A DNA stretch of 64,000 bases, taken from contig JAGOBB010000004.1 in assembly GCA_017983615.1 (NCBI GenBank), positions 1 through 64,000 on the forward strand, written 5' to 3'. The stretch is from Azonexus sp. GTDB lineage: Bacteria; Pseudomonadota; Gammaproteobacteria; Burkholderiales; Rhodocyclaceae. The notes beneath the pieces are model-generated. The model was not told the DNA's origin. It saw only the letters and a program-made list of their open reading frames with translations, and searched no databases. The translations under genes were made by a program, and so were the position numbers. Shown one piece after another: positions 34,615 to 43,585 of this stretch. Each line of letters opens with the position of its first letter. The first letter of the stretch is position 1.

Positions 34615-35253
34615 TCAGGCCTGCCGCAGCAGCCAGACATGCTCGGTTGCAGGGCACTTGCCGCGCAGGCCGCCGGCCACATCGACGCTGGCCAGCAGCG
34701 TCAGCTCGCAAAGCGGCTCGTAGAGGCGATGAACTTCATCGGCGCAGACGGCGAACGGCGGGCCGTTTTGCAGGCGCTGGTCGTATTCGTAGGCGATCAG
34801 CAGTTGGCGGGCGCGGTCGGTGATGGCGACGAGGTGCTCGGCGTAGCGCTGACGCATGGCGGCGGGCAAGGCGACCAACGCCGCCCGGTCGTAGACGGCA
34901 TCGACCTGGCCAAGTTCGCTGGCGGTCAGGTCGAAGATATCACCGCAATAGATGTCGACATCTTCGACGGCAAAGCGGGTCAGCGGGCCGATCTGTGTGA
35001 TGCCCGGCTGCAGGTCCATTTCCGCAAACAGCTGCTCGACGGCGAGCCGGCTCAACTCGGCGCCGACGACCCGATAGCCGGATTGCAGCAGCCAGAGGAT
35101 ATCGCGCGTCTTGCCGCAGAGCGGCACGAAGACACGGCTGCCGGCCGGCAGCTTGAGTGCGCCGAAATGATCGAGCAGCAACGGGTTGAAGTCATCCTGG
35201 TGAAAAGCGATCTCGCTCTTTTCCCATTTCGCGTGCCAAAAGCTTGCTTCCAT
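34615..35253 (-). CDS. tpm: thiopurine S-methyltransferase
   Basis: A 212-residue SAM-dependent methyltransferase of the Tpm family. Characteristic phrases are FWHAKWEKSEIAFHQ at the N-terminus, FVPLCGKTRDILWLL (SAM site), GAELSRLAVEQLF and YDRAALVALP. Bacterial enzymes methylate thiopurines and can methylate selenium or tellurium oxyanions. Same strand as tag, 53 bases upstream of it, and 16 bases after the AraC gene. Confidence 0.93.
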   Translation of the reverse strand: MEASFWHAKWEKSEIAFHQDDFNPLLLDHFGALKLPAGSRVFVPLCGKTRDILWLLQSGYRVVGAELSRLAVEQLFAEMDLQPGITQIGPLTRFAVEDVDIYCGDIFDLTASELGQVDAVYDRAALVALPAAMRQRYAEHLVAITDRARQLLIAYEYDQRLQNGPPFAVCADEVHRLYEPLCELTLLASVDVAGGLRGKCPATEHVWLLRQA

Positions 35254-35268
35254 TTTGAAACTCCGTGG

Positions 35269-36081
35269 TCAGTCGTTAGTCGGCTCGCCGGCGGGCGGCG
35301 AGCTGCGTTCGTTCATGAAACGGCCGGGCGGCACGCCAAAGGCGCGCTTGAACATGGCCGAGAAGGCGGCCTGGCTGGCGTAGCCGAGTTCCGCCGCGAC
35401 TTCGCCGCAGGGGCGGCCGCGGCCGATCAGGTCGAGCGCCCGGGCCAGGCGCAGTTGCTGGCGCCAGGCGCCGAAGCTCATTTTCAGTTCGCTGGCGAAC
35501 AGCCGGGCCAGCGTCCGCTCGCTGGCACCGACGCGGGCCGCCCACTCGGCCAGCGACAACGGCGATGCAGGATCGTCGATCAGCGCGCCGCACAGCGTCT
35601 GCAGCCGGCGGTCGGCAGGAAGCGGCAGGCCGAGCGAGAGCGGCGGCGCCCGGCCGATCTCGGTGAGAAGCAGGCGGATCATCAGGTCGCGGCGCGCCTC
35701 GTCGCCCGCCTCAACCCGGCTGATCGCCTCGACCAGCGTGCGCATCAAATCGGACACCTCGATCACCGAACAGGCATCGAGCGGCAGCGGCGCGGCTTCG
35801 GCGTCGACATAGACGGTACGCAGTTCGACCTCGCCGAGGGCGACGACCTCGTGCTCGATGTGCGGCGGAATCCACACCGCCCGAAAAGCCGGCGCCAGCC
35901 AGGCCATGCCGGCCGCTGCGATGCGCAGCGCGCCGCGCAGCGGAAAGGCAAGTTGCGCCCAGTCGTGGCTGTGCAGCGGCACATGGACATCGGGCGGCAG
36001 ACGGCGCTGGTTGACGGTCAGCGGCTCATCCGGTGTCGGCGCCCGGCGTGGACAGGGATCGAAAGACAAGTGTGTCAGCAT
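35269..36081 (-). CDS. AraC-family regulator with cupin-type sensing domain
   Basis: A 270-residue regulator of the NimR/YeaM kind: an AraC-like cupin domain (HVPLHSHDWAQLAFPLRGAL) in the first 140 residues and a C-terminal pair of HTHs (SLAEWAARVGASERTLARLF and CGEVAAELGYASQAAFSAMF). It is divergent from an MFS efflux-type gene, 85 bases apart. Known relatives repress the adjacent transporter, so a local repressor is likely. Confidence 0.9.
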   Translation of the reverse strand: MLTHLSFDPCPRRAPTPDEPLTVNQRRLPPDVHVPLHSHDWAQLAFPLRGALRIAAAGMAWLAPAFRAVWIPPHIEHEVVALGEVELRTVYVDAEAAPLPLDACSVIEVSDLMRTLVEAISRVEAGDEARRDLMIRLLLTEIGRAPPLSLGLPLPADRRLQTLCGALIDDPASPLSLAEWAARVGASERTLARLFASELKMSFGAWRQQLRLARALDLIGRGRPCGEVAAELGYASQAAFSAMFKRAFGVPPGRFMNERSSPPAGEPTND

Positions 36082-36165
36082 TGAGATAATTTTTGTCCGA
36101 TTGTCGAATATACGTCAATAGCCGGCGACATAAACTGTCTGGCCGGATACCCCTGCCGCCGCCCG

Positions 36166-37371
36166 ATGACCGCCGAAACCCTGCCCTCCCCTGTGCCCCG
36201 CGATATCGAAACCATCTCCCTGATCGGCTTCGTGCATGGCGTTTCGCACTTTTTCCACCTGCTGCTGCCGCCGCTGTTTCCGTGGCTGATGCAGGAATTC
36301 GGGCTGTCCTTCACCGGCATCGGGGCGACGATGACGGTTTTCTTCGTTGTTTCCGGCATTGGCCAGGCGGCGGCGGGTTTTCTCGTCGACCGCTTCGGCG
36401 CCCTGCGCGTGCTGGCGGCAGGCATTATGTGCTTTGCGCTGGCCGGCGTCGCGCTGCATTTCGCCACTGGCTACGCGTCATTGATCGTCGTCGCAGCACT
36501 GGCGGGACTGGGCAACAGCGTCTTCCACCCGGCCGATTTTACGGTGCTCAATCACCGCGTGTCGCAGGCGCGGCTGGGTCATGCCTTTTCGGTGCATGGG
36601 CTGTCCGGCAACCTCGGCTGGGCGGCGGCGCCGATCTTCATGACCGGCATCGCCGCGGTTGACGGCTGGCGCAGCGCGGCGCTCGGCGCCAGCGCCGTCG
36701 CCCTGCTCGCCCTCGCGCTGCTGCTGTGGCGCCGGCAGGCGCTGGACGATGTCGAACCGCCGACCCACAAGGCTGACGGCGATGCCGGACCAACCTTCGC
36801 TTTCCTCGGCGTCAAAGCGGTCTGGCTGTGCTTCCTGTTCTTTTTCCTGATCACCGCCGCCTTCGGCGCCATCCAGAATTTCGCCAGCCCCATCCTGCAG
36901 GCGGTCTACGGCCTGTCGCTGACGACCGGCGCGGTGGCGCTGTCGACCTATCTGACGGCGGGCGCCGTCGGCATCGTGCTCGGCGGCTTCCTGGCGCAGA
37001 AGCAGGCGCAGGACACGCTGATCGCGCTGGCCCTCGGCGTCGCCGCGCTGCTGGCGGTGCTGCTCGCCAGCGGCTGGCCGCCGGCCTGGAGCGTGCTGCC
37101 GCTGATGGCCGGCATCGGCTTCTGCACTGGCATTGCCGGGCCGTCGCGCGACCTGCTGGTCCGCCGCGCGGCGACGGCCCGCTTCGGCAAGGCGGCCTAC
37201 GGACGCGTCTATGGCTTCGTCTATTCCGGCCTTGATCTCGGGCTGGCGACGGCGCCGCTGATTTTCGGCGGGTTGATGGACGCTCGCCGCTTCGGCGAAG
37301 TGCTGATCGGCGTCGCGATCCTGCAGACGCTGGCGATCTTCAGCGCGCTACGGGTCGGGAAGACCGTTTGA
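36166..37371 (+). CDS. MFS transporter
   Basis: A 401-residue transporter with twelve hydrophobic segments and the MFS loop motif GFLVDRFGALRV after segment 2. The start of the protein (IETISLIGFVHGVSHFFHLL) resembles the FSR/fosmidomycin-resistance-like branch, so export of small toxic molecules is plausible. It faces the AraC regulator across an 85-base divergent promoter region. Its stop codon is 5 bases before a dispersed repeat copy. Confidence 0.88.
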   Translation: MTAETLPSPVPRDIETISLIGFVHGVSHFFHLLLPPLFPWLMQEFGLSFTGIGATMTVFFVVSGIGQAAAGFLVDRFGALRVLAAGIMCFALAGVALHFATGYASLIVVAALAGLGNSVFHPADFTVLNHRVSQARLGHAFSVHGLSGNLGWAAAPIFMTGIAAVDGWRSAALGASAVALLALALLLWRRQALDDVEPPTHKADGDAGPTFAFLGVKAVWLCFLFFFLITAAFGAIQNFASPILQAVYGLSLTTGAVALSTYLTAGAVGIVLGGFLAQKQAQDTLIALALGVAALLAVLLASGWPPAWSVLPLMAGIGFCTGIAGPSRDLLVRRAATARFGKAAYGRVYGFVYSGLDLGLATAPLIFGGLMDARRFGEVLIGVAILQTLAIFSALRVGKTV

Positions 37372-37375
37372 AGGC

Positions 37376-37415
37376 AAATGCTACGGTCGGCCCTAAAAAA
37401 CGGCCAAAATCAAAA
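37376..37415 (+). repeat. dispersed bipartite repeat, copy 6
   Basis: Core AAATGCTACGGTCGGCC, spacer CTAAAAAAC, then GGCCAAAATCAAAAT. Lies between the convergent MFS and radical SAM genes. One of the most complete copies. Confidence 0.9.
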
Positions 37416-37423
37416 TCCGCCCG

Positions 37424-38314
37424 CTACAACCCTCGCGCCCATGTCGGGCGCAGGTTGGCTGCTTCCGGCGCGGCGATGGCCTGGCGGACTTGCTGCAGCA
37501 GGCGGTCCTTGTCGGCGCCGAGCGTGCCCTTCAGCACCAGCCAGTTCGAGGCGTGATCGCTGCGGAAGACCGTGCGCTTGAGGTCGAGCACCGACAGGAA
37601 GCGCTCCATCTCGACGAACAGTTCGTGCTGATCCAGCGGCGCCCAGCCGGGAAAGCCGGCGCGGAAGCGTTCTTCGCCGAGCGGAAAGCTGACGACCAGC
37701 GTTGCCAGGTATTCCGGCTGCGTCGCGTTGGCCAGTCGGGCCGAATTCTCGGCATGCTGCATCGCCAGCGCCTTGCCGCCGAGGCCGTTCAGGATCATCA
37801 CCGAACGGGTGATGCCGGCGGCCCCCAGCTTGTCGAGCGCCTCGCGGGTGGTCTCGAATGTTTCGCCCTTGTTCACCGCGGCCAGCACCTGGTCGTCGCC
37901 AGATTCGGCGCCGACATAGACCATCTTCAACCCGGCTGCCGCCAGTTCATTTATTTCGGCCTGCGATTTCTTGCGCAGGTTGCGCGGCAGGCAGTAGCTG
38001 GAAATCCGGCGCACCGCCGGCAGATGGGTGCGGATCGCCTCCAGGATGGCGAGCAGGCGCCGGGTGGGCAGGACCAGCGCATCGCCGTCAGCCAGGAAGA
38101 CGCGCCGGATGTCGGCGCCGTAACGTTGGCCGGTCAGGCGGATGCTTTCCAGCACCTCGTCTTCGTCGCGCGCCCGGAATTTCTTCTGCGGCGCGGTGTA
38201 CATCTCGCAGAAGGTGCACTGATTCCACGAACAGCCGTCGGTGACGGGCAGGATCAGCGATTCCGCTTCGCTCGGCGGGCGGTAGACCGGCTCGACGTAG
38301 CGGATCGGGATCAT
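37424..38314 (-). CDS. radical SAM protein
   Basis: A 296-residue radical SAM enzyme. The 4Fe-4S motif is CSWNQCTFCEMY (CxxxCxxC, about residues 28-35), followed by FLADGDALVLPTRRLLAIL and KMVYVGAESGDDQVL, phrases common in the HemN/Elp3-like barrel proteins of unknown function. It ends without an added domain. The start at 38314 overlaps the stop codon of the thioesterase gene by 4 bases, so the two are coupled; a joint role is not evident. Confidence 0.85.
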   Translation of the reverse strand: MIPIRYVEPVYRPPSEAESLILPVTDGCSWNQCTFCEMYTAPQKKFRARDEDEVLESIRLTGQRYGADIRRVFLADGDALVLPTRRLLAILEAIRTHLPAVRRISSYCLPRNLRKKSQAEINELAAAGLKMVYVGAESGDDQVLAAVNKGETFETTREALDKLGAAGITRSVMILNGLGGKALAMQHAENSARLANATQPEYLATLVVSFPLGEERFRAGFPGWAPLDQHELFVEMERFLSVLDLKRTVFRSDHASNWLVLKGTLGADKDRLLQQVRQAIAAPEAANLRPTWARGL

Positions 38315-38739
38315 GCCGCGCCGACCTTGGCGAGAAAGCCCGGCGGCACGGCGGCCGGCTTGCGGGCGGCGTAGTCGAAAAAGACGATGCCGTGCTTGCC
38401 GCGCGCCACTTCCCGGCCGCTGGCCTGCTCGCTCATGCGCCAGACCAGGTCGCAGCCGTATTTGCTGAAATCGTCGGCGGCCATCTCGACGACCATGGTT
38501 TCGCCGTGGAAGGCCTCGGAACGGTACTGCGCCGCGACATCGGCGACGATGATGCCGACGCCCTCGACATCCAGCTCGCTGTAGTCCAGCGACTTGAAGA
38601 AACGCACCCGGGCCTCGCCGACCAGCGCGATCAACTGCGCGTTGTCGAGGTGGTTGCCGTAATTGATGTGGCCGATATAGACCGGCAACTCGGTTGAAAA
38701 CAGGAAGGATTCGGGCAGCTCGATTTTGATGCGCGGCAT
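38311..38739 (-). CDS. hotdog-fold thioesterase
   Basis: A 142-residue hotdog protein of the acyl-CoA thioesterase type. The region VYIGHINYGNHLDN corresponds to the active-site helix start, but the Asp usual in 4-hydroxybenzoyl-CoA thioesterases is not at its standard place, so catalysis may use another acid. FHGETMVVEMAADDFSKYGCDL and GIVFFDYAARK fit the fold. It is co-translated with the radical SAM gene. The frame upstream of 38739 is open but antisense-like. Confidence 0.82.
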   Translation of the reverse strand: MPRIKIELPESFLFSTELPVYIGHINYGNHLDNAQLIALVGEARVRFFKSLDYSELDVEGVGIIVADVAAQYRSEAFHGETMVVEMAADDFSKYGCDLVWRMSEQASGREVARGKHGIVFFDYAARKPAAVPPGFLAKVGAA

Positions 38740-38817
38740 GATGGCTGAGGGTTCGCAGGCAAAGCCCCATTTTAGGGGCTGCGGCGTAAAATCAGGGAAA
38801 CCACCCGGAAATTCGCC

Positions 38818-39180
38818 ATGAAAGCCATCGACCACAACCGCCTCGACAAACTCGTCATTGACGCCCGCAAAGCGGCCGACCAGCGCGCCGAGGGCTATCG
38901 CGAACGCGCCCTGAAGATCTACCCGTGGATCTGCGGCCGCTGTGCCCGCGAATTCACCGTCGCCAACCTGCGCGAACTGACCGTGCACCACCGCGACCAC
39001 AACCACGACAACAACCCGGCCGACGGCAGCAACTGGGAGTTGCTGTGCATCTACTGCCACGACAACGAGCACCAGAAGCAGATCGAAGCCGACCGCGGCT
39101 ATACCGACAGCAGCACACGCGGTGGCGGCGCCACGCACAACCCCTTCGCCGCACTGCAATCGCTGCTGAAGAAGGACTGA
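38818..39180 (+). CDS. yajD: YajD-like HNH endonuclease family protein
   Basis: A 120-residue protein matching YajD: Cys pair CGRC, the HNH core LTVHHRDHNHDNNP and the second Cys pair CIYCHDNEH. HNH proteins cut DNA or RNA, but YajD has no proven substrate. The ATG at 38818 follows a short promoter-size gap; yjbQ begins 5 bases after its stop, so the two are an operon. Confidence 0.92.
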   Translation: MKAIDHNRLDKLVIDARKAADQRAEGYRERALKIYPWICGRCAREFTVANLRELTVHHRDHNHDNNPADGSNWELLCIYCHDNEHQKQIEADRGYTDSSTRGGGATHNPFAALQSLLKKD

Positions 39181-39185
39181 CCCGC

Positions 39186-39599
39186 ATGGCCGAGCAGCAT
39201 CGCGTCGCTATCAATACCCAAGGCCGCGGTTCGCTCGAGATAACCGGCGAAATCGCCGCCATCGTGCGGAATGCTACGGTCGATGCCGGAATTGCCCATA
39301 TTTTCGTGCGCCACACCAGTTGCGGGCTGGCCATCACCGAGAACGCCGACGCCAGCGTCCGCCGCGATCTCGAAACCCTGATGCAGCGCTGGGCGCCGGA
39401 CGGCGACCCGGCCTACCGCCACGACCTCGAAGGCGACGACGACATGGCCGCCCACGCCCGCTCGCTGCTCACCGGTGTGTCGCTGAGCGTGCCTTTTGCC
39501 GACGGCCGCTTGCTGCTCGGCACTTGGCAGGGCATCTACCTGTTCGAGCACCGGGCGCAGGGGCATAGGCGGGAGTTGATCGTCACCCTGACCGGCTAG
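39186..39599 (+). CDS. yjbQ: YjbQ/UPF0047 family protein
   Basis: A 137-residue protein with the family phrase HIFVRHTSCGLAITENAD and the C-terminal LGTWQGIYLFEHRA. E. coli YjbQ has weak thiamine-phosphate-synthase-like activity; the true role is open. Codons 28-34 (RNATVDA) are written by a dispersed repeat, just upstream of the conserved HTSCG motif. Start at 39186; the longer frame overlaps yajD. Confidence 0.93.
   Translation: MAEQHRVAINTQGRGSLEITGEIAAIVRNATVDAGIAHIFVRHTSCGLAITENADASVRRDLETLMQRWAPDGDPAYRHDLEGDDDMAAHARSLLTGVSLSVPFADGRLLLGTWQGIYLFEHRAQGHRRELIVTLTG
39270..39306 (+). repeat. dispersed bipartite repeat, copy 7 (inside yjbQ)
   Basis: Core AATGCTACGGTCG at 39270-39282 with ATGCC after it, a short spacer, then GCCCATATTTTC. 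The core reads NATV in the yjbQ frame. The distal half is degenerate but keeps position and A/T-rich character. Confidence 0.7.
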
Positions 39600-39611
39600 C
39601 CGGCTGCTCGG

Positions 39612-40007
39612 CTATTTCAGAAATTCGATCTTGCGCGCCGGATCGACACGGGTCAGGTAATAGCTGCCGTCCTCGCCCTTGACGATGAAGGCGCACCAGT
39701 CCTCGGTATCCCGCCGCCACTCGATCTGAACGCAGTACTTGCCCTCGTCGTTGATGCGCCAAGAACCAGGCGCCGAACTGGCTCTCATACCCATCGCACC
39801 GCCATGTTTCTTGTTGTCCGTCGACGCGACAAACTTGCCGCTCGGATCGTTCCGCCAGCGCTGCAGACTACCGGACCTGGTCAGGTAGCTCGATTCCGTA
39901 TTCGTCACCAGCGCAGTCAATTCGTCCTTGCTCAGGCGGAGTCCTGCCTCTTCGGCCAGCACCGACGAACAAAGCATGGCAACCAGAACGCTCGAAAAGT
40001 ATCTCAT
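39612..40007 (-). CDS. exported DUF995-like protein
   Basis: A 131-residue secreted protein. The signal peptide is MRYFSSVLVAMLCSSVLAEE; the mature part ends in GSWRINDEGKYCVQIEWRR and WCAFIVKGEDGSYYL, which resembles the DUF995 family of small periplasmic proteins. Function unknown. Start 40007 follows GAGGAGAAG; the longer upstream frame is not used. It is alone, convergent with yjbQ. Confidence 0.75.
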   Translation of the reverse strand: MRYFSSVLVAMLCSSVLAEEAGLRLSKDELTALVTNTESSYLTRSGSLQRWRNDPSGKFVASTDNKKHGGAMGMRASSAPGSWRINDEGKYCVQIEWRRDTEDWCAFIVKGEDGSYYLTRVDPARKIEFLK

Positions 40008-40084
40008 CAGTCTTCTCCTCAAAGCATCATGCATAACGATAGCCACAATAGCGCCAAAAAATTGAAGTGCTGTAAACATACGTC

Positions 40085-41134
40085 TCAGTCGGCCGTCCCC
40101 TGCCCGGCCACTACACCGCAGGCGTGGCAGAAGCGCGAGAAGGCGCTCTTGCGCTCGTTGCACATGCCGCAATGGTCGAACAGGCAGATGCCGCAGTGGG
40201 GGCAGTAGTCGATCGCCGTGTTGGTCAGGTCCACCGGCCGTTCGCAGCCGGGGCAGACTTTCTTGGCGAGCCGGGCCAGCGCGGTGTCGTAGCTCAGTTC
40301 CTTACGTCGCTCGACATCGGGCATCGCCTCGGCCTGCTTCTGTTTTTCCAGGTAGCGGTTGAGCGCAATGATGGCGTAGCGACCAACCAGCACGGTGATG
40401 ACGATGCCGACGACGTAGCGCACGTAGCCGCCGTAGCTCGGCAGGTAGGGCACGAGCTCGACGAAGAAGGCGAACAGCGCAAAGTAGATGAAACCCCAGA
40501 CGAACGGCCACCACGTGCTCTGGCGCTTTTTGGCAAAAAGCCAGCCGGCGACGACGAGCAGCGGCAAAGTCAGCATCAGCCGGTAGGCAAAGACGCGCAG
40601 TTCCTGATCGCGCTGTTCGACGTTTAATTTGACCGAGGCGGCGTCCTGCAGCACCTGCAGTTCGCGCTGGGCACGCCCCTCGGCCTGGTGCGCGTCTAGC
40701 AGGCTCTGTTGCTGGCGCTCGACGTCGGCCAGCGCCTTGCGTTCGAGGATCTTCAGTTCGTCCAGCGCCTGCGTGCGCTCGATCAGTTCGCCGTCCTGCT
40801 CCGGACGCTTGGTGGCGTGGCGGGTGGCCAGCCAGTTGTTGAAGGTTTCGCGCGCCGCCACCGAGTTGGCCCGGGCGCCATTAAGTTTCAATTGCGCCTG
40901 GTCGTGCGCTTCCTGCGCCGTCCGGCTGCTTTCCTGCAGCGCCTTCAATTCCGTGCGCAGCGCGGTAGCCGCCGGTTTGTCGATGAAATCGTCCAGCGTG
41001 TAGTGATGCTCAACCTTGGGCAGGTTATGGACGATCGTCCCGCCCAAGCCGATCAGGAAGCTGGCGAAGACGAAGGCGACGATCCACAGCCCGAAACGGA
41101 ACCATTTTTCCGACAAACGTAGTGCCTTGCTCAT
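40085..41134 (-). CDS. membrane protein with coiled coil and C-terminal zinc ribbon
   Basis: A 349-residue protein. An N-terminal membrane segment ([20 protein letters not shown]) is followed by a long coiled coil (residues about 55-175), three to four further membrane segments (about 180-270) and a C-terminal zinc ribbon pair with six Cys and two His ([28 protein letters not shown]). I do not recognise a family function. It overlaps the DUF808 gene by 4 bases (ATGA) and is probably co-translated with it. Confidence 0.75.
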   Translation of the reverse strand: MSKALRLSEKWFRFGLWIVAFVFASFLIGLGGTIVHNLPKVEHHYTLDDFIDKPAATALRTELKALQESSRTAQEAHDQAQLKLNGARANSVAARETFNNWLATRHATKRPEQDGELIERTQALDELKILERKALADVERQQQSLLDAHQAEGRAQRELQVLQDAASVKLNVEQRDQELRVFAYRLMLTLPLLVVAGWLFAKKRQSTWWPFVWGFIYFALFAFFVELVPYLPSYGGYVRYVVGIVITVLVGRYAIIALNRYLEKQKQAEAMPDVERRKELSYDTALARLAKKVCPGCERPVDLTNTAIDYCPHCGICLFDHCGMCNERKSAFSRFCHACGVVAGQGTAD

Positions 41135-42057
41135 GCCATCTCTCCCTTGCTCATCCGTTTGCGCGCCGCGCCAAAAGCCAGCACGGCCGCCAGCGCCAAT
41201 GCCCCGCCGACGATGCCGACCACCGCGTCGAGCGCCATTGAAACCACCCCGCCCAGCATCCCGGTCAGCGCCGCAACCTGTTCGATGCCGTGATGCACCG
41301 GCGGCAGGCCATGCGTCAGGATGCCACCGCCGACCAGGAACATCGCCGCCGTGCCGACGACGCTCAGGGTCTTCATCAGCTTCGGTGCCGCCAGCAGCAG
41401 GCCCTTGCCGACGATCTTGGCCGCCCCGCTGCCCTTTTGCAGCAGCCAGGCGCCCACATCGTCCATCTTGACGATACCGGCGACGATGCCATAGACGCCG
41501 ACCGTCATGATCAGGCCGATGCCGGCCAGCACGGTGAATTGGGTACTCAGCGGCTGGCTGGCCACAGTCCCCAGGGCGATGACGATGATTTCGGCCGAGA
41601 GCACGAAATCGGTGCGGATCGCGCCCTTGATTTTGTCCGCCTCGAAAGCCGCCAGATCGACCGTTTCATCGGCCACCGCGGCGAGTTCTTCAGCGTGGTG
41701 TGCGGCATCGTCGGCGGCGCTATGCAGCCACTTGTGGGCCAGCTTCTCGACACCTTCGAAACAGAGATAGAGGCCACCGATCATCAGCAGGGGCACCACG
41801 GCCCACGGGATGAAGGCGCTGATCGCCAGCGCAGCCGGCACCAGGATCAGCTTGTTCTTCAGCGAGCCGACGGCGACTGCCCAGACCACGGGCAACTCGC
41901 GCTCGGCGGCAATCCCGGCCACCTGCTGCGCATTCAGCGCGAGGTCGTCGCCGAGCACGCCGGCCGTCTTCTTGGCCGCCACCTTGGTCAGGATCGCGAC
42001 GTCGTCGAGGATCGTCGCGATGTCGTCGATCAGGGCAAGCAGGCTGGCGCCAGCCAT
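41131..42057 (-). CDS. DUF808/YedI family membrane protein
   Basis: A 308-residue membrane protein that fits the DUF808 (YedI) family: N-terminal [20 protein letters not shown], then [20 protein letters not shown], and about five hydrophobic segments with [13 protein letters not shown]. Function of the family is unknown. Start at 42057 ([11 protein letters not shown]) matches the family start. First gene of a two-gene operon with the zinc-ribbon membrane protein. Confidence 0.88.
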   Translation of the reverse strand: MAGASLLALIDDIATILDDVAILTKVAAKKTAGVLGDDLALNAQQVAGIAAERELPVVWAVAVGSLKNKLILVPAALAISAFIPWAVVPLLMIGGLYLCFEGVEKLAHKWLHSAADDAAHHAEELAAVADETVDLAAFEADKIKGAIRTDFVLSAEIIVIALGTVASQPLSTQFTVLAGIGLIMTVGVYGIVAGIVKMDDVGAWLLQKGSGAAKIVGKGLLLAAPKLMKTLSVVGTAAMFLVGGGILTHGLPPVHHGIEQVAALTGMLGGVVSMALDAVVGIVGGALALAAVLAFGAARKRMSKGEMA

Positions 42058-42189
42058 CTCAGCGCGCTCCGGCGGACGCGGCAAGCGTCAGGGCGATGGC
42101 AACGGGCAACGAAGACTCCATGGGCTTTCCACTGGCGATAAAGGAGCGTCGATTATGCCACGGGCCTGCTTCAAGGCCGCGACACCGGC

Positions 42190-42229
42190 AAATGCTACGG
42201 TCGGCCGGAAAAAAGGGCCAAAATCAAAA
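42190..42229 (+). repeat. dispersed bipartite repeat, copy 8
   Basis: Core AAATGCTACGGTCGGCC at 42190-42206, spacer GGAAAAAAG, then GGCCAAAATCAAAAC. Lies in the gap between the TPR-methyltransferase stop and the DUF808 start, both on the minus strand. Confidence 0.9.
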
Positions 42230-42240
42230 CCGGCCCAGGG

Positions 42241-43554
42241 CTAAATGGCAGCCCGACGCCGCGCACTGACCACCCAGCCTTCCACCCCGAGCCCGGCTTC
42301 CTGACGAAGAATTTCGGGCGCCATGGTCATCACCTCGAAACCGGCGGCGGCCAGCGCCGCCCGCACATGGCCCGGCGCATGCGCGTAGCGCCCGTTGAGT
42401 TGCAGGCGACAAGGCAGCGCCAGGTCGGCGTCGAGCGCTTCGACCGTGAACACCAGCCAGCCCCCCGGGCGCAGGGCGCAGGCGGCGGCGGCAAACACGC
42501 CGTCAAGCCGGCCGAAATAGCACAGCGTATCGGCCGAGACAATGGCGTCGAAGCGGGCCGGTTGCGTGTCCAGGTAGTAGGTCAACTCGGCCTGGTGCAA
42601 CACATCGTAAACATGACGCGCCTGGGCCCGACGCAACATGCCGGTCGACAGGTCGCAGCCGGCCAGGTAGGCAGCCCATGGCCGCAGTCCTGGCCCGCAC
42701 AAGCCAGTACCGCACCCGGCGTCGCAAATGTCGAGACGGGCCTCGGCCCTGCCCAGTGAAGCCGCCAGGCAGGCGACGACGTATTCCGGGGCGCGATAGT
42801 CGAGCCCTTCCAGTTGCGCGTCGAAACTGGCGGCAAAACCGTCAAAGACCTGGGTGACGTAAGCGTCGCTGGCCCGCTCGGGCGCCAGCCCGCCGACACA
42901 GGCGGCGAGCAGATGCTCGACGACCGGATTGCCCGGATCTTCCGCCAGCCATTCGCGCAGCAAGCTCGCTGCCCGCTCACGCTCGTCGAGCATCATCAGG
43001 GCGCGAATCACTTCCTGGCGGGTCTGGACCGCATCCGGCAACAGCGCGATGGCGCGGCTGTTGGCGACCAGGCCGTCGTGGACGCGCCCCAGTTCGAGCA
43101 GGGTCCGCGACAGGTTGTACCAGCCGCCGCCCATATCCGGCTGCAGGTCGATGGCCTGGCGCGCCGCCTCCTCGCTGGCGATCAGCGCGCCCTTGCGGCG
43201 GTACAGCGTGCACAGGTTGTTGAGGGCCTGGGCCGTCGTTTCCGCGCTGGCCTCGGCATCGATGACGCGCCGATAGCAGTCTGTAGCCTCGTCGAGATCG
43301 CCGCCGAGCAGATGGATGTTGCCGAGGTTGTTCCAGGCCCCCGGCTGCCGGGGCAAAAGGTCGAGCGAGTGCCGGATCAGCGCGATCGCTTCATCGACTC
43401 GGCCCTGCGCGTGGCGCAGAACGCCGAGGAAGTGCAAGGCATCAGGCAGTGAAGGCGAGGTGGCAAGCACCGCCTCCAATCCGCGATCCGCAGCATCGAG
43501 GTTGCCGTCGCGCAAGGCGGCGACCGCCTCTGCCAGCAGTTCGGCGGTGGTCAT
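42241..43554 (-). CDS. TPR-repeat methyltransferase
   Basis: A 437-residue protein. Residues 5-215 are tetratricopeptide repeats (LPDALHFLGVLRHAQGRVDE and GAWNNLGNIHLLGGDLDEA among them) and residues 230-437 a class I methyltransferase with SAM motif ICDAGCGTGLCGPGL and a CDLSTGML acidic loop. Proteins with this layout are poorly characterised and may methylate a protein bound by the repeats. ATG at 43554 follows GGAGGCGG. It lies 31 bases after an hcp gene on the same strand, so they are probably co-transcribed. Confidence 0.85.
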   Translation of the reverse strand: MTTAELLAEAVAALRDGNLDAADRGLEAVLATSPSLPDALHFLGVLRHAQGRVDEAIALIRHSLDLLPRQPGAWNNLGNIHLLGGDLDEATDCYRRVIDAEASAETTAQALNNLCTLYRRKGALIASEEAARQAIDLQPDMGGGWYNLSRTLLELGRVHDGLVANSRAIALLPDAVQTRQEVIRALMMLDERERAASLLREWLAEDPGNPVVEHLLAACVGGLAPERASDAYVTQVFDGFAASFDAQLEGLDYRAPEYVVACLAASLGRAEARLDICDAGCGTGLCGPGLRPWAAYLAGCDLSTGMLRRAQARHVYDVLHQAELTYYLDTQPARFDAIVSADTLCYFGRLDGVFAAAACALRPGGWLVFTVEALDADLALPCRLQLNGRYAHAPGHVRAALAAAGFEVMTMAPEILRQEAGLGVEGWVVSARRRAAI

Positions 43555-43585
43555 CCCCGCCGCCTCCGCTTTCCCGGGCAAGCCC

